Source: Sedimentibacter hydroxybenzoicus DSM 7310
GTDB lineage: Bacteria; Bacillota; Clostridia; Tissierellales; Sedimentibacteraceae
NCBI RefSeq assembly: GCF_013403245.1
Contig: NZ_JACBNQ010000010.1
Span: forward strand, 53,401 to 117,400
Length of the DNA stretch: 64,000 nt
Direction of reading: 5' to 3'
Of this stretch, positions 37,000 through 46,900 are shown one piece after another. The position numbers were made by a program, and so were the translations under genes. Below the pieces are notes generated by a model. It worked only from the letters and a program-made list of their open reading frames with translations, was not told the origin of the DNA and did not search any database. The first letter of the stretch is position 1, and each line of letters begins with the position of its first letter.

Positions 37000-39930
37000 A
37001 TGAAAACAATAGAGAATATTATAGATATTTTAGGATATAAATATTCTGAATCTTTATTCTATAGAGATAATATTTTTAGAGATTCTGGTATAAAAAAGCA
37101 CCTTACTTCACAAATGTATAGGATAATAACAGAGATAAATCCTGATGCAGTTTATTGTGCTGATAATAAGCCCTTTATTGTTTTTTTTGATATAAGTAAT
37201 AATGAGCATAAAAAATCTTTATTTAAGAAAATCTGGAATGCTCAAATTCCGGTAGTCTTTTTTAATTATGAAGATCGAATTGAAATATATAATGGTTGTT
37301 CATTAAAATTGGATACACATGAGTTAATGAATGTTGATAGTTTGCAAAGCGATGCGATTAATGAATTTAGTGATTTTTCATTTTGGAATGTAACAAATGA
37401 AAGCTTTTGGCTGAAATACAAAAAATCATTTGATGCACCTAAAATTGATAGTGTAATGCTTGATAATATTAAATATATAACTGATCTTCTCAAAAAATCA
37501 TCATGTAAAGATTTTGCTGTTAAATTGGTATTAAGATTGATTTTTATAAGGTTTTTAATTGATAGAGGCGTTGATTTAGATTATCCGGGCTTTAATGAAT
37601 CTATTGAGAGCTCTAAGGAATCATTATTAAAGATCCTTCAGTCAAAAAATTGTTTATATAATTTATTTATCTATTTAAAGGATAAGTTTAACGGAAATTT
37701 ATTTGAACTGTATGTGAACGGAGCAGGACAAAGTGAAGAGGAAATTATGGAGGATTCTGTTATGGGATTGCTCTATGATTTAATGTCAGGACAATTGGAA
37801 ATCAGGACTAATCAATGGTCCTTGTTTCCTCTGTATGATTTTAATATTATTCCGATTGAACTTATAAGTAATATATATGAGAGATTTTTAGGAGAAAAAA
37901 GACAAAAAGAGGATAGTGCATTTTATACACCTCCTTATTTAGTAGATTATATTTTGAATCAAACAATAAAACCTTACCTGAATGATCACAAATCTTGTAA
38001 GGTTTTGGATCCTGCTTGTGGATCAGGAATTTTTTTAGTGGAAACATTGCGTTCTATAATTGAAGCTAATATATCTGAGGATTCATATATAAATGATGAT
38101 GAAAAATTAATAGAACTTATTAAAAATAATATCTTTGGCATTGATAAGAATGGAGAGGCTATTGATGTTGCGATTTTTTCAATGTATGTAACAATACTTG
38201 ATTACAAGGATCCTAAATCTCTAAAAAATTTCAAGTTACCTTACTTAAAAGAAACTAATTTTTTTGAAAATGATTTTTTTGATGATGGTATTGAGGAAGT
38301 CTTTAAAGGTGTAAAGTTTGACTTTATAATAGGGAATCCGCCTTGGGGTAGAATAGATGGTGGATTGCATATTGATTACTGCAGAAAAAATAAATATGAA
38401 GTACAAAACAATGAAATATCAAGAAGCTTTATATATAGAACAAAGGATTTTTGTTGTGACAAAACAAAATGTTGTTTAATAGTTACTTCTAAAATATTTT
38501 ATAATTCTCAAAATCCGGCTGTTAAATTCAGAGAATGGCTTTTGACAAATTCAAAAATTATGAAATTTATAGAACTGTCTGCGGTAAGAGAGTTGGTTTT
38601 CAAGCACGCTAAAGGACCGGCTGCGGTAGTCTTTTATACATTCTCAGAAGAAAAAAACAAGAATCTTTCAAATGATATTACTCACATTGTTCTTATGCCA
38701 AACGTATTTTTCAGCCTTTTTAATATTATTGTAGTTGAAAAGATAAATTATAAATATATTAAGCAGATTATATTATTCGATAATGATTGGGCATGGAAAA
38801 CAATAGTATTTGGTACTTCAAAAGACTTTTTATTATTGAAAAAGATGAAAAGCAAATACAAAAATCTTAAAATGCATATTGAAAATAATAATTTATTATA
38901 TGGGACAGGTATTCAAACACAAGATGGAAAAAAGGATGCATCACATTTATTGGGAAAAAAGATCATTGACCCCAAAGGAATAACATCTTTTTACGTGGAT
39001 ACAAGCAAGTATACAGTTTTTAATAAAAGGTCAATACACAGGATAAGGAACGAAAAATTATTTGAGCCTCCTTACGTATTAATAAAAAAGGGATTTAATA
39101 TTAAAACATACAAATTGAAGGCTGCATATTCAGAAGAGGAGTTCTTGTATAGTGATGCAATAACCGGAATTGTGGGTAAAGATAAAAATCTTTTTCTTTC
39201 GTTAATGGGACTTATAAACTCTTCTTTGTATGCTTACTTTAATTTAATGTTAGGAACTTCAGCAGGGATAGAGCGTGAACAGGGGTTTCCTACAGATATA
39301 TTAAAATTTCCGGCTCTTGTTGACAGTGAAATTGCTAATCTTACGGAATCCATTGTTGATTTGCTCAGCAATGATCATATTATGCAAGTTGGCTTTAATG
39401 AAGACAAAGAGGAAAAAATAAGAGCTCTTGATGAATATGTATTAAAATGTTTTAACTTAGAAAACAATAGTTCTATTGATTATGTTTTGAATATTCAAAT
39501 TCCACTTCTGTCAGGTGGCAATACATATAAGGAAGTGTCGGATGAACAATTAAAAGTATATTCTGAAGTTATAACAGATTATTTTGATGATATTTTGAAA
39601 GAAAATAATCAATTTATAGAAGCAAGAGTTTATAAAAAAATTATGTCTCATTATTCAGCAGTGGAATTTACAATAGTTAATGATGAGCCTATGAAAAAAG
39701 TGAATTTTGTAGAAAATGAAAAAAGAGATAACTTAGAACTGTTTAGTAAGTTTATGATTGGAAAAACAAATGACATGTTTTTTCAGATTAAAGATATTAT
39801 TAATTTTGAGGAAAATTCATTTTATATATTGAAAACGAATGATGTGAAAAATTGGCATGAGGCAATTGCTGAACTTGATCTCAGTGATATACTTAATTCA
39901 ATTTTATCTCAAAAGGAGGAATTGAGATGA
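37000..39930 (+). CDS. Large Eco57I-type N6-adenine DNA methylase
   Basis: A 976-aa protein. Motif X-like SAFYTPPYLVDYILNQ, motif I VLDPACGSGIFLVETL (about 334-349) and motif IV GNPPW (about 445-449) show a gamma-class N6-adenine methylase; the target-recognition part follows (YGTGIQTQDGKKDASHLLG, TDILKFPAL). The 300-residue N-terminus could hold a nuclease or scaffold domain, but I see no complete PD-(D/E)XK there. It overlaps by ATGA with a PD-(D/E)XK protein gene, so the two probably form an R-M-like pair. Wadjet genes follow directly. Confidence 0.83.
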   Translation: MKTIENIIDILGYKYSESLFYRDNIFRDSGIKKHLTSQMYRIITEINPDAVYCADNKPFIVFFDISNNEHKKSLFKKIWNAQIPVVFFNYEDRIEIYNGCSLKLDTHELMNVDSLQSDAINEFSDFSFWNVTNESFWLKYKKSFDAPKIDSVMLDNIKYITDLLKKSSCKDFAVKLVLRLIFIRFLIDRGVDLDYPGFNESIESSKESLLKILQSKNCLYNLFIYLKDKFNGNLFELYVNGAGQSEEEIMEDSVMGLLYDLMSGQLEIRTNQWSLFPLYDFNIIPIELISNIYERFLGEKRQKEDSAFYTPPYLVDYILNQTIKPYLNDHKSCKVLDPACGSGIFLVETLRSIIEANISEDSYINDDEKLIELIKNNIFGIDKNGEAIDVAIFSMYVTILDYKDPKSLKNFKLPYLKETNFFENDFFDDGIEEVFKGVKFDFIIGNPPWGRIDGGLHIDYCRKNKYEVQNNEISRSFIYRTKDFCCDKTKCCLIVTSKIFYNSQNPAVKFREWLLTNSKIMKFIELSAVRELVFKHAKGPAAVVFYTFSEEKNKNLSNDITHIVLMPNVFFSLFNIIVVEKINYKYIKQIILFDNDWAWKTIVFGTSKDFLLLKKMKSKYKNLKMHIENNNLLYGTGIQTQDGKKDASHLLGKKIIDPKGITSFYVDTSKYTVFNKRSIHRIRNEKLFEPPYVLIKKGFNIKTYKLKAAYSEEEFLYSDAITGIVGKDKNLFLSLMGLINSSLYAYFNLMLGTSAGIEREQGFPTDILKFPALVDSEIANLTESIVDLLSNDHIMQVGFNEDKEEKIRALDEYVLKCFNLENNSSIDYVLNIQIPLLSGGNTYKEVSDEQLKVYSEVITDYFDDILKENNQFIEARVYKKIMSHYSAVEFTIVNDEPMKKVNFVENEKRDNLELFSKFMIGKTNDMFFQIKDIINFEENSFYILKTNDVKNWHEAIAELDLSDILNSILSQKEELR

Positions 39931-40601
39931 GTGGATTTAGGAATAATATTTCTTTAAATAGAAGTATATCACAAGGAATATTAAAGAATATTATATCAAA
40001 ATTATTGATTTGCTGTGATTTAATGCTTGATGACTGTATAAAAAACAGCTTGAAAATTAATAACTTAGAAGAAGATATAAGGGATTATCTATATGTAAAC
40101 TACTTAAATGATGATGATATTATGGAGAAAGTTGGCTTGGATGAATTCAGATTTTATTCGGAAGTACCTGAAAATTATCAAAATAACAAACCTAAAGGCA
40201 GAACAGATTTACATGTTTTCAGCATAGATATGTTTAAACATAGAAAGCAGTATTTTACCATAGAATGTAAACGAATTAATGGTAAAAAAACTTTAAATAG
40301 ATATTATATTGAAAATGGAATAAAAAGATTTCTTGGAAAGCAGCCATTGTATTCATCTTTTTTTGGTATGAACTGTTTGTTTTCTTTTGTTGTGGAAGAT
40401 ATAGATATAGAAAAAAATACTGATGAAATTAATGGATTAATATCATGTGATTATGAAGAAATAAATGTAAAAAGCCCTATTTCCCATATAGAGATATCAT
40501 CAAGTTACGACTATACATATAAATCTGAATATGTGGCTAATCATGATACTGATATTTTACTCTATCATGTCTTTTATAATTTTACATCAATTATTAAATA
40601 A
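39927..40601 (+). CDS. PD-(D/E)XK nuclease-like protein
   Basis: A 224-aa protein whose centre reads GRTDLHVFSIDMFKHRKQYF then TIECKRINGKK: D94, E113 and K115 form a PD-(D/E)XK site, and RYYIENGIKRFLGKQP follows as a conserved helix. Similar small proteins are linked to DNA methylases of R-M and phage-defence systems. Translationally coupled to the methylase (ATGA). A putative effector nuclease; target unknown. Confidence 0.68.
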   Translation: MSGFRNNISLNRSISQGILKNIISKLLICCDLMLDDCIKNSLKINNLEEDIRDYLYVNYLNDDDIMEKVGLDEFRFYSEVPENYQNNKPKGRTDLHVFSIDMFKHRKQYFTIECKRINGKKTLNRYYIENGIKRFLGKQPLYSSFFGMNCLFSFVVEDIDIEKNTDEINGLISCDYEEINVKSPISHIEISSSYDYTYKSEYVANHDTDILLYHVFYNFTSIIK

Positions 40602-40633
40602 ATATTAATTATACAATAACGTGGAGGCTTAGG

Positions 40634-41635
40634 ATGAAATCCATAAGAAACAGCGGTAAGAAGACAATAACCCTTGATGAAATATCAAAAGTGTATAAAT
40701 TAAGGGACTACCATTCCTTAGTGGATTTTATAATGGATAAAATAGAATCTGAACTTATTGAGCCTGTAAAAAGCTCAGGGACTAATGGTAAGACTCCTGC
40801 ATTGTATAATAAATATAGAATTAAAGATTTAAAGGTTGATAATACAGAGTATGAGAATGAGCTTATGTTTAATATTCATCCTTCTTTGAAGATAGATTAT
40901 TACCTGAAAAATATTATTCAATATAAAGAAGACAGAAAATATATTTTGCAGCTTAGTAATTACATATCTAAGCATAAAGAACTTTTAAATGATTCTGTAT
41001 CAATAAATGAAAGAAGCTTTGAAATTTGGAACAGAGAGAAATTTCTGTATAAAGAAGGCGGCTTAAGAATTTTAAAAAACGTCGGATTTTCATTACATGA
41101 TTTAAATATCTATGAAACTACAGAGCCGCTGTCGTATTATTCACATCATAAAGACATCCCACAAAATATATTAATTTTAGAAAATAAGGATACATTCTAC
41201 AGTATGAGAAGATATTTAATAAATACCGGCAGAACCATACTCGGATTACCTATAGGAAGTTTAGTATATGGTAAAGGAAAAGGAATATTCAAGTCCTTTA
41301 AGGATTTTACATTCTGTGTTGAACCGTATTTGAGCGACCAGTCTAATCAAATACTTTATTTAGGGGATTTAGATTATGAAGGTATATTAATATATGAACA
41401 GTTATCTGCTGTCTTCATGGACAGTATACCCATCAGACCATTCGGTGAAGCGTATGTGTATATGTTAGAAAAGGCAAAGAGTGTTATTTTGCCTGAAATG
41501 AAGGAAGGACAAAACAAAAAAATAGGCAGCCTTTTTTTGAACTCATTCAATGATAATGTTAGAGTTGAAATTTTAGAAATATTAAGGAATAACAAGTATA
41601 TACCTCAGGAAATATTAAGTATCAGGGACTTTTAG
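40634..41635 (+). CDS. jetD: Wadjet component JetD (TOPRIM/Topo VI A-like nuclease)
   Basis: 333 aa. The C-terminal half is the DUF2220/JetD_C TOPRIM domain: NILILENKDTFYSM supplies the first acidic residue and LYLGDLDYEGILIYEQL the DxD (D245, D247). The N-terminal half is the DNA-binding arm region. JetD cleaves circular plasmid DNA after extrusion by the JetABC SMC motor (known for Wadjet). Here it is the first Wadjet gene, 32 bases after the PD-(D/E)XK gene and eight bases before jetA, so the order is D-A-B-C, unlike the A-B-C-D order of the best-known type. Confidence 0.87.
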   Translation: MKSIRNSGKKTITLDEISKVYKLRDYHSLVDFIMDKIESELIEPVKSSGTNGKTPALYNKYRIKDLKVDNTEYENELMFNIHPSLKIDYYLKNIIQYKEDRKYILQLSNYISKHKELLNDSVSINERSFEIWNREKFLYKEGGLRILKNVGFSLHDLNIYETTEPLSYYSHHKDIPQNILILENKDTFYSMRRYLINTGRTILGLPIGSLVYGKGKGIFKSFKDFTFCVEPYLSDQSNQILYLGDLDYEGILIYEQLSAVFMDSIPIRPFGEAYVYMLEKAKSVILPEMKEGQNKKIGSLFLNSFNDNVRVEILEILRNNKYIPQEILSIRDF

Positions 41636-41643
41636 GAGGACGT

Positions 41644-43248
41644 ATGGTTTCTTTTTTGAACAATTTTCCGAAACGAATGAAAAATGTAGGCTCCTATGCT
41701 TTTTTATTTAAAAATAGTATGTCTAAGACCACGTGGAAGCAATACGGTTTTGAAGACTTTTATGAACAGACCAACATGGTGTTCATAGTAATGCTTTTTA
41801 TTATGGAGCAATCGTTAAAAGATGAGCCATGTACCATGGACGATATTGGCGGGTTTATAGACATGGTAAATATGGAAAATTTTAAGAAACCTATTTCCTA
41901 TGAAGAATGCAAGGAGTTAGGTGATTTTATTATAAATGTAATCTTAGGAAATCAAGGAAAGGTTATGTATTTTAGGGGGTATGATTTTCAGGATGAAGAG
42001 TACAAAAATATACATATAAGTTTTATCAACAACAAGCCTGTGTATATTGATGATGAAATCAGAAGGACATCATATCACCTGACAGATGATGGATATAATT
42101 TAATGTTATCCACGTTAGAAATGGAAAGCAATATGCTGTTAACTATTCATGAAATGATTTTCAAGCTTCATATAGAAAAAGCATCCTATGATAAGGCTGT
42201 AGATGATATTAAGAATATATTCAATCAGCTGCGTATACAATATCAGCGTATAAGGGAAGCTATGAGAAAGATAAAGCAAAATGCACTGAATTACTCAGTA
42301 TTGGATTACAAGATATTGTTGGAGGAGAATCTTGAGACAATAGGGGATACAAGCAGGAAATTTTCAGGGTACAGGGAGAATATAAGGGAAAGAGTAAGAG
42401 AGTTAGAAGAAAAAGACATAAATATTCAAAAACTGGACAAAGAAGATACCAAGAATCTTATGAATTTAAAAATAATTGAAAATTATCTGGGCAGGGCAAT
42501 AGATGAGCACCAACAAATATTAAAAAGTCATTTTGAGCTTAACTCGTTATATAGCAAAGAATTAGAGGATCTATCTCAGATGACCTTGATAAAAAGGTTT
42601 AATATAAGGAGTGAGTTGTACGATAAAATATTGGAGAATCCTGACAACCTAAGAAATATTGAATATTTTATCCGACCTTTGTTAAATCAAGAGGTGGATA
42701 AGGTCTACAATATAAATAAGTCAGTGGAAATACAAAAACCAATCCGGACTAAGCTTAGGGATGATGAAGAAGAAGTACTGGAATTTGATGATGAGAAATG
42801 GCAGGAGGAGCAAGCAGCTAAGCAAAAAGAAAAAGTAAAGCTATATAATCGTTCTCTTTTGTCGATACTTACTTACGCTTACGAACATAATGGAATAAGT
42901 CTTAAGGATTTAAAGGAAAGTCTAAATGAGGATTATTCAGAATTGATTCCTAACGTAGAAATATTTAAAGAAATCGTAATTGAACTTCTCAGGAATTCAA
43001 ATATTGATATACAAGAATTAAAAAAGGAGCGTTCAGAGCATATAGCAGAAAATACAACTTTAGAATTTCAATTAAATGAAAGTATTTTGGATTTAATAGA
43101 GAATAATCATAGTTTAGAAGGTATAAAAAAGATAAGTACATTCAGGCTTGATGATGAGGATCTGGTTATATTTGAAAATCTCAATAGCAACACCGGTAAG
43201 ATTAAGCGCATTTATTGTTCTAATATCTATTTCGATTTAAACCAATAG
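41644..43248 (+). CDS. jetA: Wadjet component JetA (kleisin-like, MukF-like)
   Basis: 534 aa. Opens with FLNNFPKRMKNVGSYAFLFK, and contains the winged-helix and long helical middle (YDKAVDDIKNIFNQLRIQYQ) plus a C-terminal winged helix, as in the JetA/DUF5716 family. It would bridge the JetC heads and carry JetB dimers. AGGAGG precedes ATG 41644 by four to five bases; 8 bases after jetD. Confidence 0.82.
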   Translation: MVSFLNNFPKRMKNVGSYAFLFKNSMSKTTWKQYGFEDFYEQTNMVFIVMLFIMEQSLKDEPCTMDDIGGFIDMVNMENFKKPISYEECKELGDFIINVILGNQGKVMYFRGYDFQDEEYKNIHISFINNKPVYIDDEIRRTSYHLTDDGYNLMLSTLEMESNMLLTIHEMIFKLHIEKASYDKAVDDIKNIFNQLRIQYQRIREAMRKIKQNALNYSVLDYKILLEENLETIGDTSRKFSGYRENIRERVRELEEKDINIQKLDKEDTKNLMNLKIIENYLGRAIDEHQQILKSHFELNSLYSKELEDLSQMTLIKRFNIRSELYDKILENPDNLRNIEYFIRPLLNQEVDKVYNINKSVEIQKPIRTKLRDDEEEVLEFDDEKWQEEQAAKQKEKVKLYNRSLLSILTYAYEHNGISLKDLKESLNEDYSELIPNVEIFKEIVIELLRNSNIDIQELKKERSEHIAENTTLEFQLNESILDLIENNHSLEGIKKISTFRLDDEDLVIFENLNSNTGKIKRIYCSNIYFDLNQ

Positions 43249-43265
43249 ATGAACAGGAGGTAGTT

Positions 43266-43982
43266 ATGGGTTACGAATTAGAAGAAATAACTCTAAGCCA
43301 GAGTATTTTTTATTACTTAATTGAACACAGGGAGTTAAGAGAAGAAGATAATATTTCATTATATAAAGCGTATACGGAAAATGATAATATAATGGATTTA
43401 GTAAAAAGACAAGGAATTATAGCCGAAAGTTTAATTGAACGATATGGAAATATAATATATTTAATTCCCAACGAAGATAATACGTACTTAGGATTTTCAA
43501 AGCAGAATCTGAAATCAATACTGTGTAAATCAACAGCAACGGATAAAGACTATTACTTGTCTCAGTTTGTTATATTAACATTATTAGTAGAATTCTATGA
43601 TGGGCAGGGAAGCAGCAGTAAAGCGAGGGATTATCTGAGGGTAGGAGATCTTTTAAACAGTGTGTCAGAAAGGTTAAAAGAGGGGATAGAAAGTTCGGAC
43701 GAAGAATCCCAAGATATTGATGGATTGGCTTTTTCTAATATGTTAGAAGCCTTTGAAGCACTAAGAAGCGAAGAGAAAGGCTCCAGAGCTAAGACTACGA
43801 AGGAAGGCTTTGTTTACAATATATTAAAGTTTTTGCAAAATCAGGATTTAGTTGATTTCATAGAAGAAGATGAAATGGTAAAGACTACAAAGAAGTTAGA
43901 TCAATTTATGGACTATAATCTTTTAAACAAAAAGAACTACAGGAGAGTTCTGAGAGTTTTAGGAGTGGTGGAAAATGAGTAA
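43266..43982 (+). CDS. jetB: Wadjet component JetB (DUF4194, kite/MukE-like)
   Basis: 238 aa, matching the DUF4194 layout: SQSIFYYLIEHRELREED at the start, IIAESLIERYGNIIYLIPNE, and a C-terminal winged helix ending FMDYNLLNKKNYRRVLRVLG. JetB dimers bind the kleisin JetA near the ATPase heads. It overlaps jetC by eight bases and follows jetA by 17, a fully coupled operon. Confidence 0.83.
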   Translation: MGYELEEITLSQSIFYYLIEHRELREEDNISLYKAYTENDNIMDLVKRQGIIAESLIERYGNIIYLIPNEDNTYLGFSKQNLKSILCKSTATDKDYYLSQFVILTLLVEFYDGQGSSSKARDYLRVGDLLNSVSERLKEGIESSDEESQDIDGLAFSNMLEAFEALRSEEKGSRAKTTKEGFVYNILKFLQNQDLVDFIEEDEMVKTTKKLDQFMDYNLLNKKNYRRVLRVLGVVENE

Positions 43983-46900
43983 AATAAATGCTATCAGGCT
44001 GATAAATATTAATTATAATTACAATGGAATTCGCGTTGATGATGAAACATTTCATCTGAATAGTGAGAGCACCCTTCTTTCTCTTAGAAATGGCGGCGGA
44101 AAGTCTGTGCTTGTACAGATGCTTATAGCTCCATTTGTACATAAAAGATACAGAGATACTAATGATAGAAAATTTTCCGGCTACTTTACTACAAATAAGC
44201 CAAGCTTCATATTAGTAGAGTGGAAATTAGACGGTAACGCAGGATATGTGCTGACAGGAATGATGGTCAGGAAGAATCAGGAAGTAAACGAGGAACAAGC
44301 CCAAAGGGATTTGGACATACTGCAGTTTATCCATGAGTATAAAGGGCAAAATCAATATAGTATTCACAATATCCCCTTCATAAAGGCTGATGATGAAGGT
44401 AAAACTCTTATGAAGTATAGTGATTGTAAGAAGCTTTTGGAAGCACTAAAGGTATCTGATGACTACAGTTTTTCTTTATATGATATGAGTAACAGCAGCC
44501 AGTTGAAGAACTATTTTAATAAGTTGGAAGAATACCAAATCTATTACAAAGAATGGGAATCCATCGTTAAAAAAATAAATCTTAAAGAGTCGGGGCTGTC
44601 GGAGCTTTTTACAAAAGCAAAAGATGAAGCAGGATTAATAGAAACATGGTTTTTACCTGCAGTTGAGGATAAATTAAACAAGGATAAAAATAGAATTGAA
44701 GAATTCAGAGATATTTTAAGTAAATATATAAAGCAGTATAAGGACAATAAAGAAAAAATAGATAAAAAGAATACTATTTTGTTGTTCAAAGAGGAAACAT
44801 CCGAAGTTTTAGATATAGCTGAAAATCTTAAAGATTCCATAGAGGGAAAAAGCAGTTTAGAAAATAAAATAGCAAATTTAATTAATAAGTTAAGAGAGCT
44901 TAAGCTTAGTCTTGATTCGGATAAAATAAGTCTGGAAGAGAAAGAGTTTATTTTAAATGAAGAGATCAATCGTATTAAATACGAGGAAATATCCTTTGAC
45001 ATATATGGTCTGGAAGACGAGAAAGAAGTATTGGCAGATAAGTTTTCGGAAGCAAGTACCTTAATTAAGAAAAAAGAAGAGGATAAAAAAACTTGTGAAA
45101 AACTTAAAAACATCCAACTTTGTGCAAAGATAAATGAACAATACAGAGATGCATCTCAGGAAGTTCAATTATTAGAGAATAAACTTGAATTAATAAAGCA
45201 TAAGGAAAAGGATCGGGCTCCTGAAAGAGAGTCCTTGGGATATGCTTTAAGGTATCATTACGAAAATGAAGTAAAAATGTTAGAAGATATATTGCTTAAT
45301 ATAAAAAAAGAGCTTAAGGAACTTGAAGAAAATGACGAGCGGCTTAATAAGGAAGCAGAGAAGCTTAGGAAGAGGGAAGTACAAGAGAATGCATACTTAG
45401 CTGAAATCAATGCAAATATATCAAGCTTTGACAAGGTAGAGAAGAGTTTTAATGAATTATATAGGGAGGACCTAAGAAGAAATATTCTTAATGAATATGA
45501 AGAAGGCAGCTTAGAAATAAGAATCAAAAGATTGAAGGAATCAATAGGACAGTTAAGTACAGAGATTGTCAGATTAAAGAAAGCAAGTTCTGAGAATGAT
45601 GAAAGTCTGAAAGTATACGGAAGACAATTGCAGGACAAGATTGATGAGCGTGCTACAATATCTCAGAAAATTACAGGAATAGAAGAAAAACTGGAAGCCC
45701 TGGATTCTAAAATTGAAGTCAGGAAATCAATAATAAAGCATATAGGCTTCGGTGAAGAAAGGATTTTTGATACGGAAGAGATATTAAAGGAATTCCAAAG
45801 GAGAATAACCCAGGTTCAGGAATCTGTAAAGCATATTGAAATTAATCTTAGGGACATGGAAAAAGAGTATAATAACATAAAGTCAGGCAAGGTATTAGAG
45901 CTTCCGGCCAACATTAAAGAAGCACTGGATGCAGAGGGGATAAATTATGTATACGGAATGGAATGGCTGAAGAAAAACAATAAAAGTCTTGATGCAAACA
46001 ATAAAACAGTAAAAAACAATCCCTTTATACCCTATGGACTAATATTGACACAACGAGATATAGAACGGTTAAAGGCAAGTAATTTAGGTATATATACATC
46101 ATTCCCTATTCCGATAGTTATAAGAGAGAATATAGAGAAAAATATTGAAGGAAATGCATCCTCTATATATGCAGGGGGAAAAGTTAACTTCTATGTTCTG
46201 TTCAATAATAATTTGCTAGATGAGGAGGAGCTGGCTAAGATTCTGCTTGCAAAAGAGGAAGAAATTCAAAATATCAAAGAATCTCTGAAAAGACGAAATG
46301 AGGATTTAGAAGAATACCAACAAAAATATAATAAGATATTTTATCAAGAGTTGACAGAAAAAAACTATAGAGATGTAAAAAACAGTCTTGAATCCAATCT
46401 TAAAATCAAGAGCTCCATTGAGGTTGATTTGAATTCTCTCAGAGAAAAAGAAAATAATTTAAGAGAAGAACAGGAAAAATTGAAAGAAACTATCAAACAA
46501 GGTGAAAAGGAATTAGATGGATTAAATCGCAAGAATAAAGATTTAATAGACTTAATGGAAGAATATAAAGAGTATTTATTTCTTATGAAGGAGAGAATTG
46601 AAGTCAGAGAAAGCATCTCAAAAATCGTATCAGACAGTAAGCGCATCAGAGATGAAATCAGAAGTCTAAAACAAACACAAAATGATAAATTGGATTCCGG
46701 ACGAGTATATTCAGGCAAAAAGAAGACTTCGGAAGAAAAGCTGCAAAAATATTTAAAGTATGATAAAAAGGAATTAGTTCAAAAAGATATTGAAGACATT
46801 GAGGCAAGATATGAAGCATTGACAAAGGAAATAACCGGTGAGTTAAAAGATGTTGAAGAATCTTTGGACAGGGCCTTTAAAAAATACAACGACATGGAAA